Of a stretch of 64,000 nt of DNA, positions 8,010-17,500 are shown in pieces; positions within the stretch are counted from its first letter, which is position 1, and every line of letters starts with the position of its first letter. Below the pieces are notes generated by a model, which had not been told where the DNA came from, did not search any database, and saw only the letters and a list, made by a program, of their open reading frames with translations. The translations under genes and the position numbers were made by a program. The DNA is taken from positions 620,001 to 684,000 of the forward strand of contig CBDFKB010000008.1 in assembly GCA_965248715.1 (NCBI GenBank). The letters are read 5' to 3'. This DNA comes from CBDFKB01 sp965248715. Lineage in GTDB: Bacteria; Pseudomonadota; Alphaproteobacteria; Rhizobiales; Rhizobiaceae.

Positions 8010-8702
8010 ATGGCTGGAAAAAGAATTAGTAACGCTCGTTCGAACATCGAACGCGAACGCCTTTATGGACTTGCGGATGCTGTGGCGATGATCAAGGAAG
8101 CGGCTAGCGCCAAGTTCGACGAGACCGTCGAATTAGCGTTGAACCTCGGTGTTGATCCGCGCCATGCGGACCAGATGGTGCGCGGCGTGGTCGACCTGCC
8201 CAACGGTTCCGGCCGTTCGGTGCGCGTGGCGGTGTTTGCCAGAGGCGACAAGGCAGATGAGGCCAAGGAAGCAGGTGCCGACATCGTTGGCGCCGAAGAT
8301 CTGGTGGAGCAAGTTACCGCTGGCAAGGTCGATTTCGACCGCTGTATCGCCACACCGGATATGATGCCGCTGGTCGGCCGGCTCGGCAAAATCCTTGGGC
8401 CGCGCGGTTTGATGCCGAACCCGAAGGTTGGCACCGTTACCCCTGATGTCGCCGCCGCCGTGACCTCTTCAAAGGGCGGCGCGGTCGAATTTAGGGTCGA
8501 AAAGGCAGGCATCATCCACGCCGGCATCGGCAAAGTTTCGTTCGATCAGGCGGCGTTGGAAGAAAACGTCAAGGCTTTGACCGGCGCGGTGATGCGGGCC
8601 AAGCCGAGCGGCGCCAAGGGCACCTATCTGCAACGGATCGCGATCTCCTCGACCATGGGTCCTGGGGTAAAGATCGATCCCGCGTCGGTGCTCGGCGCCT
8701 AA
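8010..8702 (+). CDS. rplA: 50S ribosomal protein L1
   Basis: L1 (230 residues) forms the mobile L1 stalk at the ribosomal E site and represses the L11 operon. The diagnostic segment MPLVGRLGKILGPRGLMPNP near residue 120 is intact, and the protein ends in the usual ISSTMGPGVKIDPASV tail. It begins four bases downstream of rplK. A 391-base gap follows, containing the leader of the rplJ-rplL operon. Confidence 0.97.
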   Translation: MAGKRISNARSNIERERLYGLADAVAMIKEAASAKFDETVELALNLGVDPRHADQMVRGVVDLPNGSGRSVRVAVFARGDKADEAKEAGADIVGAEDLVEQVTAGKVDFDRCIATPDMMPLVGRLGKILGPRGLMPNPKVGTVTPDVAAAVTSSKGGAVEFRVEKAGIIHAGIGKVSFDQAALEENVKALTGAVMRAKPSGAKGTYLQRIAISSTMGPGVKIDPASVLGA

Positions 8703-8790
8703 GTATATTCGGCGGGCCCGGGCCCGTCACGTTTTCCGGCGTTCGCGCCGGGAAGGCGGTTATGCGCGCTATACGCGCCTAACCGCATCT

Positions 8791-8860
8791 GTCCGAGACT
8801 GCAGGCGGCTCGCCTTAATTCGACAAACGGGCCTGCAATAGATGGGTAGAGGATCATTTT
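8791..8860 (+). ncRNA. L10 leader: autoregulatory mRNA structure upstream of rplJ
   Basis: The 391-base rplA-rplJ gap contains GTCCGAGACTGCAGGCGG and, 25 bases on, GGGCCTGCAATAGATGGG. TGCAGGC (8800-8806) pairs with GCCTGCA (8831-8837), enclosing the internal loop where the L10(L12)4 complex binds in known L10 leaders. The position and the CCGAGACTGCAGG/CCTGCA..GATGG arrangement match that class as I know it. A T-run at 8858-8864 follows but is not clearly a terminator. The leader would repress rplJL translation when L10 is in excess. Confidence 0.7.
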
Positions 8861-9093
8861 TTTACCACCGCATGGTGGTCGAGAATCTGGTTTGAACTCG
8901 TAAGGCCTTGCGCCACCAATGCCTAGGCAAGGGTGATGCACAAGGGGACAGGAACCTTGAGCGTCGCCCGGCCGTGGCAAGCCGGAACTGCGGAACGGTT
9001 GCAATTGCACCGCTCGGTATTTCCGCTTCCAGGGTCAGGTGGCAATGGCAACCGGCGGGGACCAAATGGTCTCTGTCATACGGAGAAAGAGCA

Positions 9094-9612
9094 GTGGATA
9101 GAACGGAAAAGCGCGAGTTTGTCACTTCGCTGAACAAGGTGTTTTCGGATGCCGGTTCGGTGGTGGTGGCACACTATACGGGCCTAACCGTGGCTGACAT
9201 GGGCGCACTGCGTTCATCGATGAAAGCCGAGGGTGGGACCGTAAAGGTCGCGAAAAACCGTCTAGCGCGGCTCGCGCTCCAAGGCACGGAAGCGGAACAT
9301 ATTTCGGAATTATTTCAGGGCCAGACCCTGATCGCATATTCGGAAAATCCAGTTACCGCTCCCAAGGTCGCCGTGGATTTCGCTAAGAAAAACAACAAGC
9401 TGGTTATTCTTGGTGGGGCCATGGGGACCCGCAATCTGGACGAGGACGGTATCAAGGTACTTGCTACGATGCCGTCGCTCGACGAACTGCGCGCGCGAAT
9501 GATCGGTATGATTTCCACACCGGCATCGCGCATCGCCCAGGTCGTAAACGCACCGGCAGGCCAGCTTGCCCGCGTTTTCGCAGCATATGCCGAGGAGAAC
9601 GAGGCCGCGTAA
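9094..9612 (+). CDS. rplJ: 50S ribosomal protein L10
   Basis: L10 (172 residues) anchors L12 dimers at the stalk base. I chose the GTG at 9094, giving MDRTEKREFVTSLNKVF, the conserved start; GGAGAAAG lies just upstream. The frame is open 186 bases further upstream but that part is leader. The C-terminal helix (about 135-172) carries the L12-binding region. rplL follows after 48 bases, and the autoregulatory leader at about 8791-8860 precedes it. Confidence 0.95.
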   Translation: MDRTEKREFVTSLNKVFSDAGSVVVAHYTGLTVADMGALRSSMKAEGGTVKVAKNRLARLALQGTEAEHISELFQGQTLIAYSENPVTAPKVAVDFAKKNNKLVILGGAMGTRNLDEDGIKVLATMPSLDELRARMIGMISTPASRIAQVVNAPAGQLARVFAAYAEENEAA

Positions 9613-9660
9613 GCGGATCAATCGCATCTTTCCAAGTTTGAACCAGTTAGGAACTGAAAA

Positions 9661-10035
9661 ATGGCTGATCTAAATAAGATCGTGGAAGAACTTTCCACAT
9701 TAACCGTGATGGAAGCGGCGGAACTTTCCAAGCTTCTGGAAGAAAAATGGGGGGTTTCGGCCGCCGCACCGGTGGCAGTCGCGGCGATCGCAGGCGGCGC
9801 GGAAGCTGAGGCAGAAGAAGAAAAAGTCGAGTTTGATGTCGTTCTCGCCGAAATCGGCCCTAAGAAAATCAACGTCATCAAAGAAGTGCGCGCGATTACC
9901 GGACTTGGCTTGAAAGAAGCCAAAGACCTGGTCGACAGCGCACCGAAGGTAGTCAAGGAAGCGGTTCCCAAAGCCGAGGCCGAAGAAATCAAGGCCAAGC
10001 TGGAAGAAGCTGGCGCCAAGATCGAAGTCAAATAG
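9661..10035 (+). CDS. rplL: 50S ribosomal protein L7/L12
   Basis: The 124-residue stalk protein is present as dimers and recruits translational GTPases. The N-terminal dimerisation helices (DLNKIVEELSTLTVMEAAEL), an alanine-rich hinge around residues 36-52 and the C-terminal domain with VIKEVRAITGLGLKEAKDLV are all evident. The rplL-rpoB gap of 214 bases is where alphaproteobacteria usually process or attenuate the transcript; no clear T-run terminator is present there. Confidence 0.97.
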   Translation: MADLNKIVEELSTLTVMEAAELSKLLEEKWGVSAAAPVAVAAIAGGAEAEAEEEKVEFDVVLAEIGPKKINVIKEVRAITGLGLKEAKDLVDSAPKVVKEAVPKAEAEEIKAKLEEAGAKIEVK

Positions 10036-10249
10036 TTCGGTTGTCAGCGGTAACGCCGTTACAAATCGCCGGCTCCCGACAAACGATCCGGGGCCGGCAA
10101 GTTACCGGGCAGTGTAGTGGATTTCCGCGTGCCCGATTGAACCGTAAATCAGATCACACCGGCAAACCGGTGTCCTTATGGCCGATAGGATGGGCCATGT
10201 GGAGACGGGATTTAGGCCGCACACAACCGGCACACAATAAGGAGCGAAA

Positions 10250-13200
10250 ATGGCTCAGACGCAGACGTTCAATGGTCGCAGGCGTGTCAGGAAATTTTTC
10301 GGAAACATTGGTGAAGTAACGGAAATGCCGAACCTCATTGAGGTTCAAATGGCTTCCTATGACCAATTTCTGATGATCGAGGAACCGGAAGGTGGCCGGC
10401 GTGATGAGGGGCTGCAGGCGGTTTTCAAATCGGTATTTCCGATTTCGGATTTCTCCGGCACCGCGCGACTGGAGTTTGTCTCCTATGAATTCGAGCCGCC
10501 GAAATACGACGTGGAGGAATGCCGCCAGCGCGACATGACCTATGCCGCGCCGTTGAAGGTGACCCTGCGATTGATCGTGTTTGATATCGACGAAGATACC
10601 GGCGCGAAATCGATCAAAGACATCAAAGAACAAGAAGTCTATATGGGCGACATGCCATTGATGACCGGTAACGGAACCTTCATCATCAATGGTACCGAAC
10701 GGGTAATCGTATCGCAGATGCACCGCTCGCCGGGCGTATTTTTCGATCATGACAAAGGTAAGAGTCATTCTTCGGGCAAGTTGTTGTTTGCGGCCCGCGT
10801 CATTCCTTATCGCGGCTCCTGGCTTGACATCGAGTTCGACGCCAAGGATGTGGTGTTCGCGCGCATCGACCGGCGACGTAAAATTCCCGCAACCGCGTTG
10901 CTGATGGCGCTTGGCCTTGAGCCGGAAGAAATTCTTTCGACATTCTACAACAGCCTTGAAATAACGAAGTCGGGCGATAATTGGCGCATGCCGCTTGATC
11001 CCGAATCGATGAAAGGCACGCTGGCCGATGCCGACATCGTCGACGCCGATAGCGGCAAAGTAGTTGTCGAAGCCGGCAAGAAGATCACCGCGCGGGTCAT
11101 CAAGCAGCTCAAGGAACAGGATCTGAAATCGATCCTGGTCACCGACCCCCAGCTTTATGGCCGCTATGCCTCGGTTGACGTGGTCAACATGGAGACCGGC
11201 GAGATCTATATCGAGGCCGGTGGTGAAATCGATGAAAAATCCCTGGCGCTGATGGTCGAAAGCGGCATCGACACTTTCGAGGTGCTCGATATCGATCACA
11301 TCAACATCGGTTCCTACATCCGCAACACCTTGGTTGTCGACAAGAACGAAAGCCGCCAGGATGCGCTGTTCGATATTTACCGGGTCATGCGGCCCGGCGA
11401 ACCGCCGACGATGGAAACTGCGGAAGCGATGTTCAAGTCGTTATTCTTCGATCCGGAACGCTATGATTTGTCGGCGGTTGGTCGGGTAAAGATGAACATG
11501 CGCCTTGGCCTCGATGCCGAGGACACGGTCCGGGTGCTGCGCCGCGAAGACATTTTGTCGATCGTAAAGACATTGGTGGCGATGCGCGACGGCAGAGGCG
11601 AAATCGACGATATCGACAATCTTGGCAATCGCCGGGTGCGTTCGGTCGGCGAATTGATGGAAAACCAGTACCGCATCGGCCTGTTGCGCATGGACCGCGC
11701 GATCAAGGAACGCATGTCGTCGATCGAAGTCGATACGGTGATGCCGCAGGATTTGATCAACGCCAAACCGGCGGCTGCGGCGGTGCGTGAATTCTTTGGC
11801 TCGTCGCAATTGTCGCAATTTATGGATCAGACCAACCCGCTGTCGGAAATCACCCACAAACGGCGTCTTTCGGCGCTTGGCCCGGGTGGCTTGACCCGTG
11901 AGCGGGCCGGTTTTGAGGTGCGTGATGTGCACCCGACCCATTATGGACGGATTTGTCCGATCGAGACCCCAGAAGGCCCCAATATCGGCTTGATCAACTC
12001 CTTGGCTACTTTTGCTCGGGTCAACAAATATGGCTTCATTGAGAGCCCGTACCGGAAAATCGTCAACGGCAAAGTGACCGAGGAAGTGGTTTATCTGTCG
12101 GCGATGGAAGAAGCCAAGTTCCACGTCGCCCAAGCCAACGCATCGATGAACGATGACGGCAGCTTTGCCAATGAATTCGTTATCTGCCGCCACGCCGGCG
12201 ATGTGATGATGGTACCGCGCGACAATGTTGATTTGATGGACGTGTCGCCCAAGCAATTGGTTTCGGTCGCTGCGGCGTTGATTCCGTTTCTCGAGAACGA
12301 CGACGCCAACCGCGCATTGATGGGTTCCAACATGCAGCGCCAAGCGGTGCCGCTGGTGCGTGCCGAGGCGCCATTTGTTGGCACAGGGATGGAATCGGTG
12401 GTGGCCCGCGATAGTGGTGCCGCCATCGTCGCGCGCCGCAGTGGCGTTGTCGATCAGGTCGATTCGACCAGGATCGTCATCCGCACCACCGAAGACATCG
12501 ACGCCTCGAAGTCTGGCGTGGACATCTACCGGCTGATGAAATTCCAGCGCTCCAATCAGTCGACCTGCATCAATCAGCGGCCGCTGGTGCATGTTGGTAA
12601 CGTGATCGAAAAGGACGACATCATCGCTGACGGACCGTCGACCGATCTCGGCGATCTGGCGCTCGGACGCAACGTGTTGGTCGCGTTCATGCCTTGGAAT
12701 GGCTACAATTTCGAGGATTCGATCCTGCTTTCCGAGCGCATCGTGCGCGATGATATTTTCACCTCGATCCACATCGAGGAATATGAGGTGATGGCGCGCG
12801 ATACCAAACTTGGGCCGGAAGAAATCACCCGAGATATTCCCAACGTTTCCGAAGAGGCTTTAAAGAACCTTGACGAGGCCGGGATTACCTATATCGGCGC
12901 TGAAGTAGGACCGGCCGACATTTTGGTCGGCAAGATCACACCCAAGGGCGAAAGCCCGATGACGCCGGAGGAAAAATTGCTCCGCGCGATCTTTGGCGAA
13001 AAGGCGTCCGATGTCCGCGATACCTCGTTACGCATGCCGCCGGGTGGGTTTGGCACCGTGGTCGAGGTTCGCGTGTTCAACCGTCACGGCGTAGAAAAAG
13101 ACGAACGCGCGATGGCAATCGAGCGCGAGGAAATTGAAAACCTGGCCAAGGACCGCGATGACGAGCAGTCGATCCTCGACCGCAATGTGTACGGTCGGCT

Positions 13201-14419
13201 TGCGGAAATGCTGAAAGGCAATACCGCAGTATCGGGACCAAAGGGCTTCAAGAAAAACGCTAAGATCAACGACGCGATCCTTAATGATCATCCCCGCTCG
13301 CAGTGGTGGCAGTTTGCCATCGGCGATGAAATGCTGCAGGGCGGCATCGAAGCCTTGCAGAACCAGTACGACGAATCCAAGAAGTTGCTGGAAGGCCGCT
13401 TCATGGACAAGGTCCAAAAATTGCAGCGTGGCGACGAAATGCCACCCGGTGTGATGAAAATGGTCAAAGTCTTCGTCGCGGTTAAGCGCAAGCTGCAACC
13501 GGGCGACAAGATGGCCGGCCGGCATGGCAACAAGGGTGTGGTATCGCGCATCTTGCCGATTGAGGACATGCCGTTCCTGGAAGATGGTACCCATGCCGAT
13601 GTGGTGCTCAACCCGCTCGGGGTTCCCAGCCGCATGAATGTGGGGCAAATCTTGGAGACCCATCTCGGTTGGGCTTGCGCCGGGTTGGGTCGCAAGATCG
13701 GCGACATGCTCGATGCCTATGATGAAAAAGGCGATGTCAAATCCCTGCGCAAACAGCTCGAAACCATCTATCCGGTCAGTGATCGTAACGAACCGGTGCG
13801 TGAATTTGACGATGAAAGCGTGGTGCGGCTTGGCCGGCAAATGCGCCGCGGTGTATCGATCGCGACCCCGGTGTTTGACGGCGCCCATGAAGTCGACATT
13901 GTCGAGATGCTCGAGGAGGCTGGGCTGGAGCATTCCGGTCAGTCGACGCTTTATGACGGGCGTACCGGCGAAGCTTTCGATCGCAAGGTGACGGTGGGTT
14001 ACATCTACATGCTGAAACTGCATCATCTGGTCGATGACAAAATCCATGCCCGTTCGATTGGACCATATTCCCTGGTTACCCAGCAACCGCTTGGTGGCAA
14101 GGCACAATTCGGCGGCCAGCGCTTTGGCGAGATGGAGGTGTGGGCATTGGAAGCGTATGGCGCTGCTTATACTTTGCAGGAGATGTTGACTGTCAAATCG
14201 GACGATGTGGCCGGACGCACCAAGGTGTATGAGGCGATCGTTCGTGGTGACGATTCCTTCGAGGCCGGGATTCCAGAAAGCTTTAACGTGTTGCTGAAGG
14301 AAATGCGTTCGCTCGGCTTGAATGTGGAACTTGAAAACAACGCTGCGCCGATTGAACTCGACGTTAACGAGGATGAGTTCCCAAATTCTGGTCGCGTCCT
14401 TCCCGATGCCGCCGAATGA
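10250..14419 (+). CDS. rpoB: DNA-directed RNA polymerase subunit beta
   Basis: This 1,389-residue subunit forms one side of the polymerase cleft. The rifampicin-binding region is the common sensitive form (GSSQLSQFMDQTNPLSEITH followed by KRRLSALGPGGLTRERAG). GDKMAGRHGNKGVVS and the C-terminal PLGGKAQFGGQRFGEMEVWA segment, which joins beta-prime, are intact. Length is normal for Hyphomicrobiales. It starts at an ATG preceded by AAGGAGCGAAA and is followed by rpoC after 127 bases that contain a perfect hairpin. Confidence 0.98.
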   Translation: MAQTQTFNGRRRVRKFFGNIGEVTEMPNLIEVQMASYDQFLMIEEPEGGRRDEGLQAVFKSVFPISDFSGTARLEFVSYEFEPPKYDVEECRQRDMTYAAPLKVTLRLIVFDIDEDTGAKSIKDIKEQEVYMGDMPLMTGNGTFIINGTERVIVSQMHRSPGVFFDHDKGKSHSSGKLLFAARVIPYRGSWLDIEFDAKDVVFARIDRRRKIPATALLMALGLEPEEILSTFYNSLEITKSGDNWRMPLDPESMKGTLADADIVDADSGKVVVEAGKKITARVIKQLKEQDLKSILVTDPQLYGRYASVDVVNMETGEIYIEAGGEIDEKSLALMVESGIDTFEVLDIDHINIGSYIRNTLVVDKNESRQDALFDIYRVMRPGEPPTMETAEAMFKSLFFDPERYDLSAVGRVKMNMRLGLDAEDTVRVLRREDILSIVKTLVAMRDGRGEIDDIDNLGNRRVRSVGELMENQYRIGLLRMDRAIKERMSSIEVDTVMPQDLINAKPAAAAVREFFGSSQLSQFMDQTNPLSEITHKRRLSALGPGGLTRERAGFEVRDVHPTHYGRICPIETPEGPNIGLINSLATFARVNKYGFIESPYRKIVNGKVTEEVVYLSAMEEAKFHVAQANASMNDDGSFANEFVICRHAGDVMMVPRDNVDLMDVSPKQLVSVAAALIPFLENDDANRALMGSNMQRQAVPLVRAEAPFVGTGMESVVARDSGAAIVARRSGVVDQVDSTRIVIRTTEDIDASKSGVDIYRLMKFQRSNQSTCINQRPLVHVGNVIEKDDIIADGPSTDLGDLALGRNVLVAFMPWNGYNFEDSILLSERIVRDDIFTSIHIEEYEVMARDTKLGPEEITRDIPNVSEEALKNLDEAGITYIGAEVGPADILVGKITPKGESPMTPEEKLLRAIFGEKASDVRDTSLRMPPGGFGTVVEVRVFNRHGVEKDERAMAIEREEIENLAKDRDDEQSILDRNVYGRLAEMLKGNTAVSGPKGFKKNAKINDAILNDHPRSQWWQFAIGDEMLQGGIEALQNQYDESKKLLEGRFMDKVQKLQRGDEMPPGVMKMVKVFVAVKRKLQPGDKMAGRHGNKGVVSRILPIEDMPFLEDGTHADVVLNPLGVPSRMNVGQILETHLGWACAGLGRKIGDMLDAYDEKGDVKSLRKQLETIYPVSDRNEPVREFDDESVVRLGRQMRRGVSIATPVFDGAHEVDIVEMLEEAGLEHSGQSTLYDGRTGEAFDRKVTVGYIYMLKLHHLVDDKIHARSIGPYSLVTQQPLGGKAQFGGQRFGEMEVWALEAYGAAYTLQEMLTVKSDDVAGRTKVYEAIVRGDDSFEAGIPESFNVLLKEMRSLGLNVELENNAAPIELDVNEDEFPNSGRVLPDAAE

Positions 14420-14430
14420 TGGTTGCGTTG

Positions 14431-14453
14431 GTGCCCGGCGACTGGCCGGGCAC
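14431..14453 (+). promoter_or_regulatory. Perfect hairpin between rpoB and rpoC
   Basis: GTGCCCGGC (14431-14439) and GCCGGGCAC (14445-14453) form a nine-base-pair perfect stem with a five-base loop, twelve bases after the rpoB stop. The following sequence (GACTATTATTAAAG) lacks a T-run, so it is more likely an RNA-processing or stability structure than a terminator, as rpoC must be transcribed through it. Confidence 0.65.
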
Positions 14454-14546
14454 GACTATTATTAAAGTATCGCAAAAGGTAGCCGGTTTTTCCGCGTCGG
14501 CGCCGAAAACGAATGCCGGGCAAAACGCCCCAAGGAGAGAAAGCAC

Positions 14547-17500
14547 ATGAACCAAGAGGTCATGAATATTTTCAGCCCGCAGGCTCAAGCGCAGACCTTT
14601 GATTCGATCCGCATATCCATCGCCGCACCGGAAAAAATCCGTTCCTGGTCATTTGGTGAGATCCGCAAGCCGGAAACCATCAACTACCGGACCTTTAAAC
14701 CGGAGCGCGACGGCCTGTTCTGCGCCCGCATTTTCGGTCCGATCAAGGACTATGAATGCCTGTGCGGCAAATATAAGCGGATGAAATACAAGGGTGTCAT
14801 CTGCGAAAAATGCGGGGTTGAGGTCACGCTTTCACGGGTGCGCCGCGAGCGCATGGGCCATATCGAACTGGCTGCACCGGTTGCCCATATCTGGTTTCTG
14901 AAATCGCTGCCAAGCCGTATCGGCCTGTTGGTCGATATGACGCTCAAGGATCTCGAGCGGATCTTGTATTTCGAAAGTTATGTGGTCACCGAACCCGGCT
15001 TGACGCCGCTGAAGGAATTTCAGCTGCTGTCGGAAGAAGACCACATGATCGCGATCGACGAATATGGCGAGGATTCGTTTACTGCCATGATCGGCGCCGA
15101 AGCGATCCGCGATATTTTGGCGGCGATGGATCTTGAAAAGACCGCTGGTGATCTGCGCACCGAACTTGCCGAAACCGGTTCGGAGCTTAAGCAGAAGAAA
15201 ATCACCAAGCGGCTCAAGGTGGTCGAGGCGTTTATCGATTCCGGCAACCGACCGGAATGGATGATCATGGAGATCATTCCTGTGATCCCGCCGGATTTGC
15301 GTCCCCTGGTTCCCCTGGACGGCGGTCGGTTTGCGACCTCGGACCTCAACGATTTATACCGGCGCGTCATCAACCGTAACAACCGGCTGAAACGGCTGAT
15401 CGAATTGCGGGCTCCCGACATCATCATCCGTAATGAAAAGCGGATGCTGCAGGAATCGGTCGACGCGCTGTTCGACAATGGCCGGCGTGGGCGCACGATT
15501 ACCGGCGCCAACAAGCGGCCGCTAAAATCCCTGTCCGACATGTTGAAAGGCAAGCAAGGCCGTTTCCGCCAGAACCTGCTCGGCAAACGGGTCGACTATT
15601 CCGGACGTTCGGTGATCGTTACCGGACCGGAACTGTTGTTGCACCAATGCGGTTTGCCAAAGAAAATGGCGCTGGAACTTTTCAAGCCGTTTATCTACGC
15701 CAGGCTCGACGCCAAGGGGTATTCGTCTACTGTCAAGCAGGCCAAGAAACTGGTCGAGAAAGAAAAACCCGAAGTCTGGGACATTCTCGATGAGGTGATC
15801 CGCGAACATCCGGTGCTGCTTAACCGGGCGCCGACTTTGCACAGGCTCGGCATCCAAGCGTTCGAACCGGTGCTGATAGAAGGCAAGGCGATCCAGCTAC
15901 ACCCGTTGGTTTGCGCTGCGTTCAACGCTGATTTCGATGGCGACCAGATGGCTGTACACGTGCCGCTGAGCCTGGAGGCACAGCTTGAAGCGCGTGTGTT
16001 GATGATGTCGACTAACAACATTTTGCACCCGGCCAACGGCCAACCGATCATTGTGCCGTCCCAGGACATGGTGCTCGGTTTGTATTATTTGTCGATCATT
16101 GCCCAAAACGAGCCTGGCGAAGGCAAAGCATTTGCCGATCTTGGCGAGTTGCAGCACGCGCTGGAATCCGGCGTTGTCACCCTGCATACTAAAATACGCG
16201 GCCGCTTCCGTACGGTGGATGAAAAAGGCAACGAGGTGTCGAATATATATGAAACCACGCCGGGGCGGATGCTGATCGGCGATCTATTGCCGAAAAACGC
16301 CAAGGTGCCGTTCGACACTTGCAACACCGAGATGACCAAGAAAAACATCTCCAAGATGATCGACACCGTGTATCGCCATTGCGGGCAGAAGGAGACGGTG
16401 ATTTTCTGCGACCGCATCATGCAGCTCGGCTTCGGCCAGGCATGTCGGGCGGGTATCTCGTTCGGCAAGGACGACATGTTGATCCCGGACAGCAAGGCCG
16501 GACTGGTTTCCGAAACCCAGGCCCTGACCAAGGAATATGAGAGCCAATATAATGACGGCCTGATCACCCAACGTGAGAAGTACAACAAGGTCGTCGACGC
16601 CTGGGCAAAATGTGGCGACAAGGTTGCTGATGAAATGATGGCCCGCATCAAGGCGGTGGAGATAGACAAGAAAACCGGCCGCCAGGTGCCGATGAACTCG
16701 ATCTACATGATGTCGCACTCTGGTGCCCGTGGCTCTCCGACCCAAATGAAGCAGCTTGCCGGCATGCGTGGCCTGATGGCTAAACCGTCGGGGGAGATCA
16801 TCGAAAGTCCGATCATCTCCAACTTTAAGGAAGGGCTGACGGTTCTCGAATACTTCAACTCGACCCACGGTGCCCGCAAAGGGCTGGCCGACACCGCGCT
16901 AAAAACCGCCAACTCGGGTTACCTGACCCGCCGGCTAGTAGACGTGGCGCAGGATTGCATCGTCAACTCCGTCGATTGCGGCACCACCGAAGGGTTGACG
17001 CTGCAAGCAGTAGTTGATGCTGGCCAGGTGGTTGCTTCGCTCGGCCTGCGTGTGCTTGGCCGTAGCGCCGCCGAGGACATCACTGATCCGGAATCCGGGG
17101 AAATGATCGTCAAGGCCGGGGTACTGATCGAGGAACGCGACGTCGAAAAAATCGAAAAGGCGGGTATTCAGACTTTGAAAATCCGCTCGGCGCTTACCTG
17201 CGAGACCCGCGAAGGGGTGTGCGCTACCTGTTATGGCCGCGATTTGGCTCGCGGCACGCCTGTCAATGCCGGCGAGGCGGTTGGTGTGATTGCGGCCCAG
17301 TCGATTGGCGAGCCGGGCACCCAGCTCACCATGCGCACGTTCCATATTGGCGGTACTGCGCAGGTGGTCGATCAATCGTTCACCGAAGCCTCCTATGAAG
17401 GCAAGGTGATGATCCGCAACCGCAACATCGTCCGCGATTCGGGCGGCCAGTTGGTGGCAATGGGCCGCAACATGTCGGTGGTGATCATCGATGAGAAGGA

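Noticed and set aside
10154..11299. 381-codon minus-strand frame opposite rpoB
   Set aside because: It is an antisense shadow of rpoB with no ribosome binding site or recognisable domain, as are the long frames opposite rpoB at 11441-12772 and 13028-14107.
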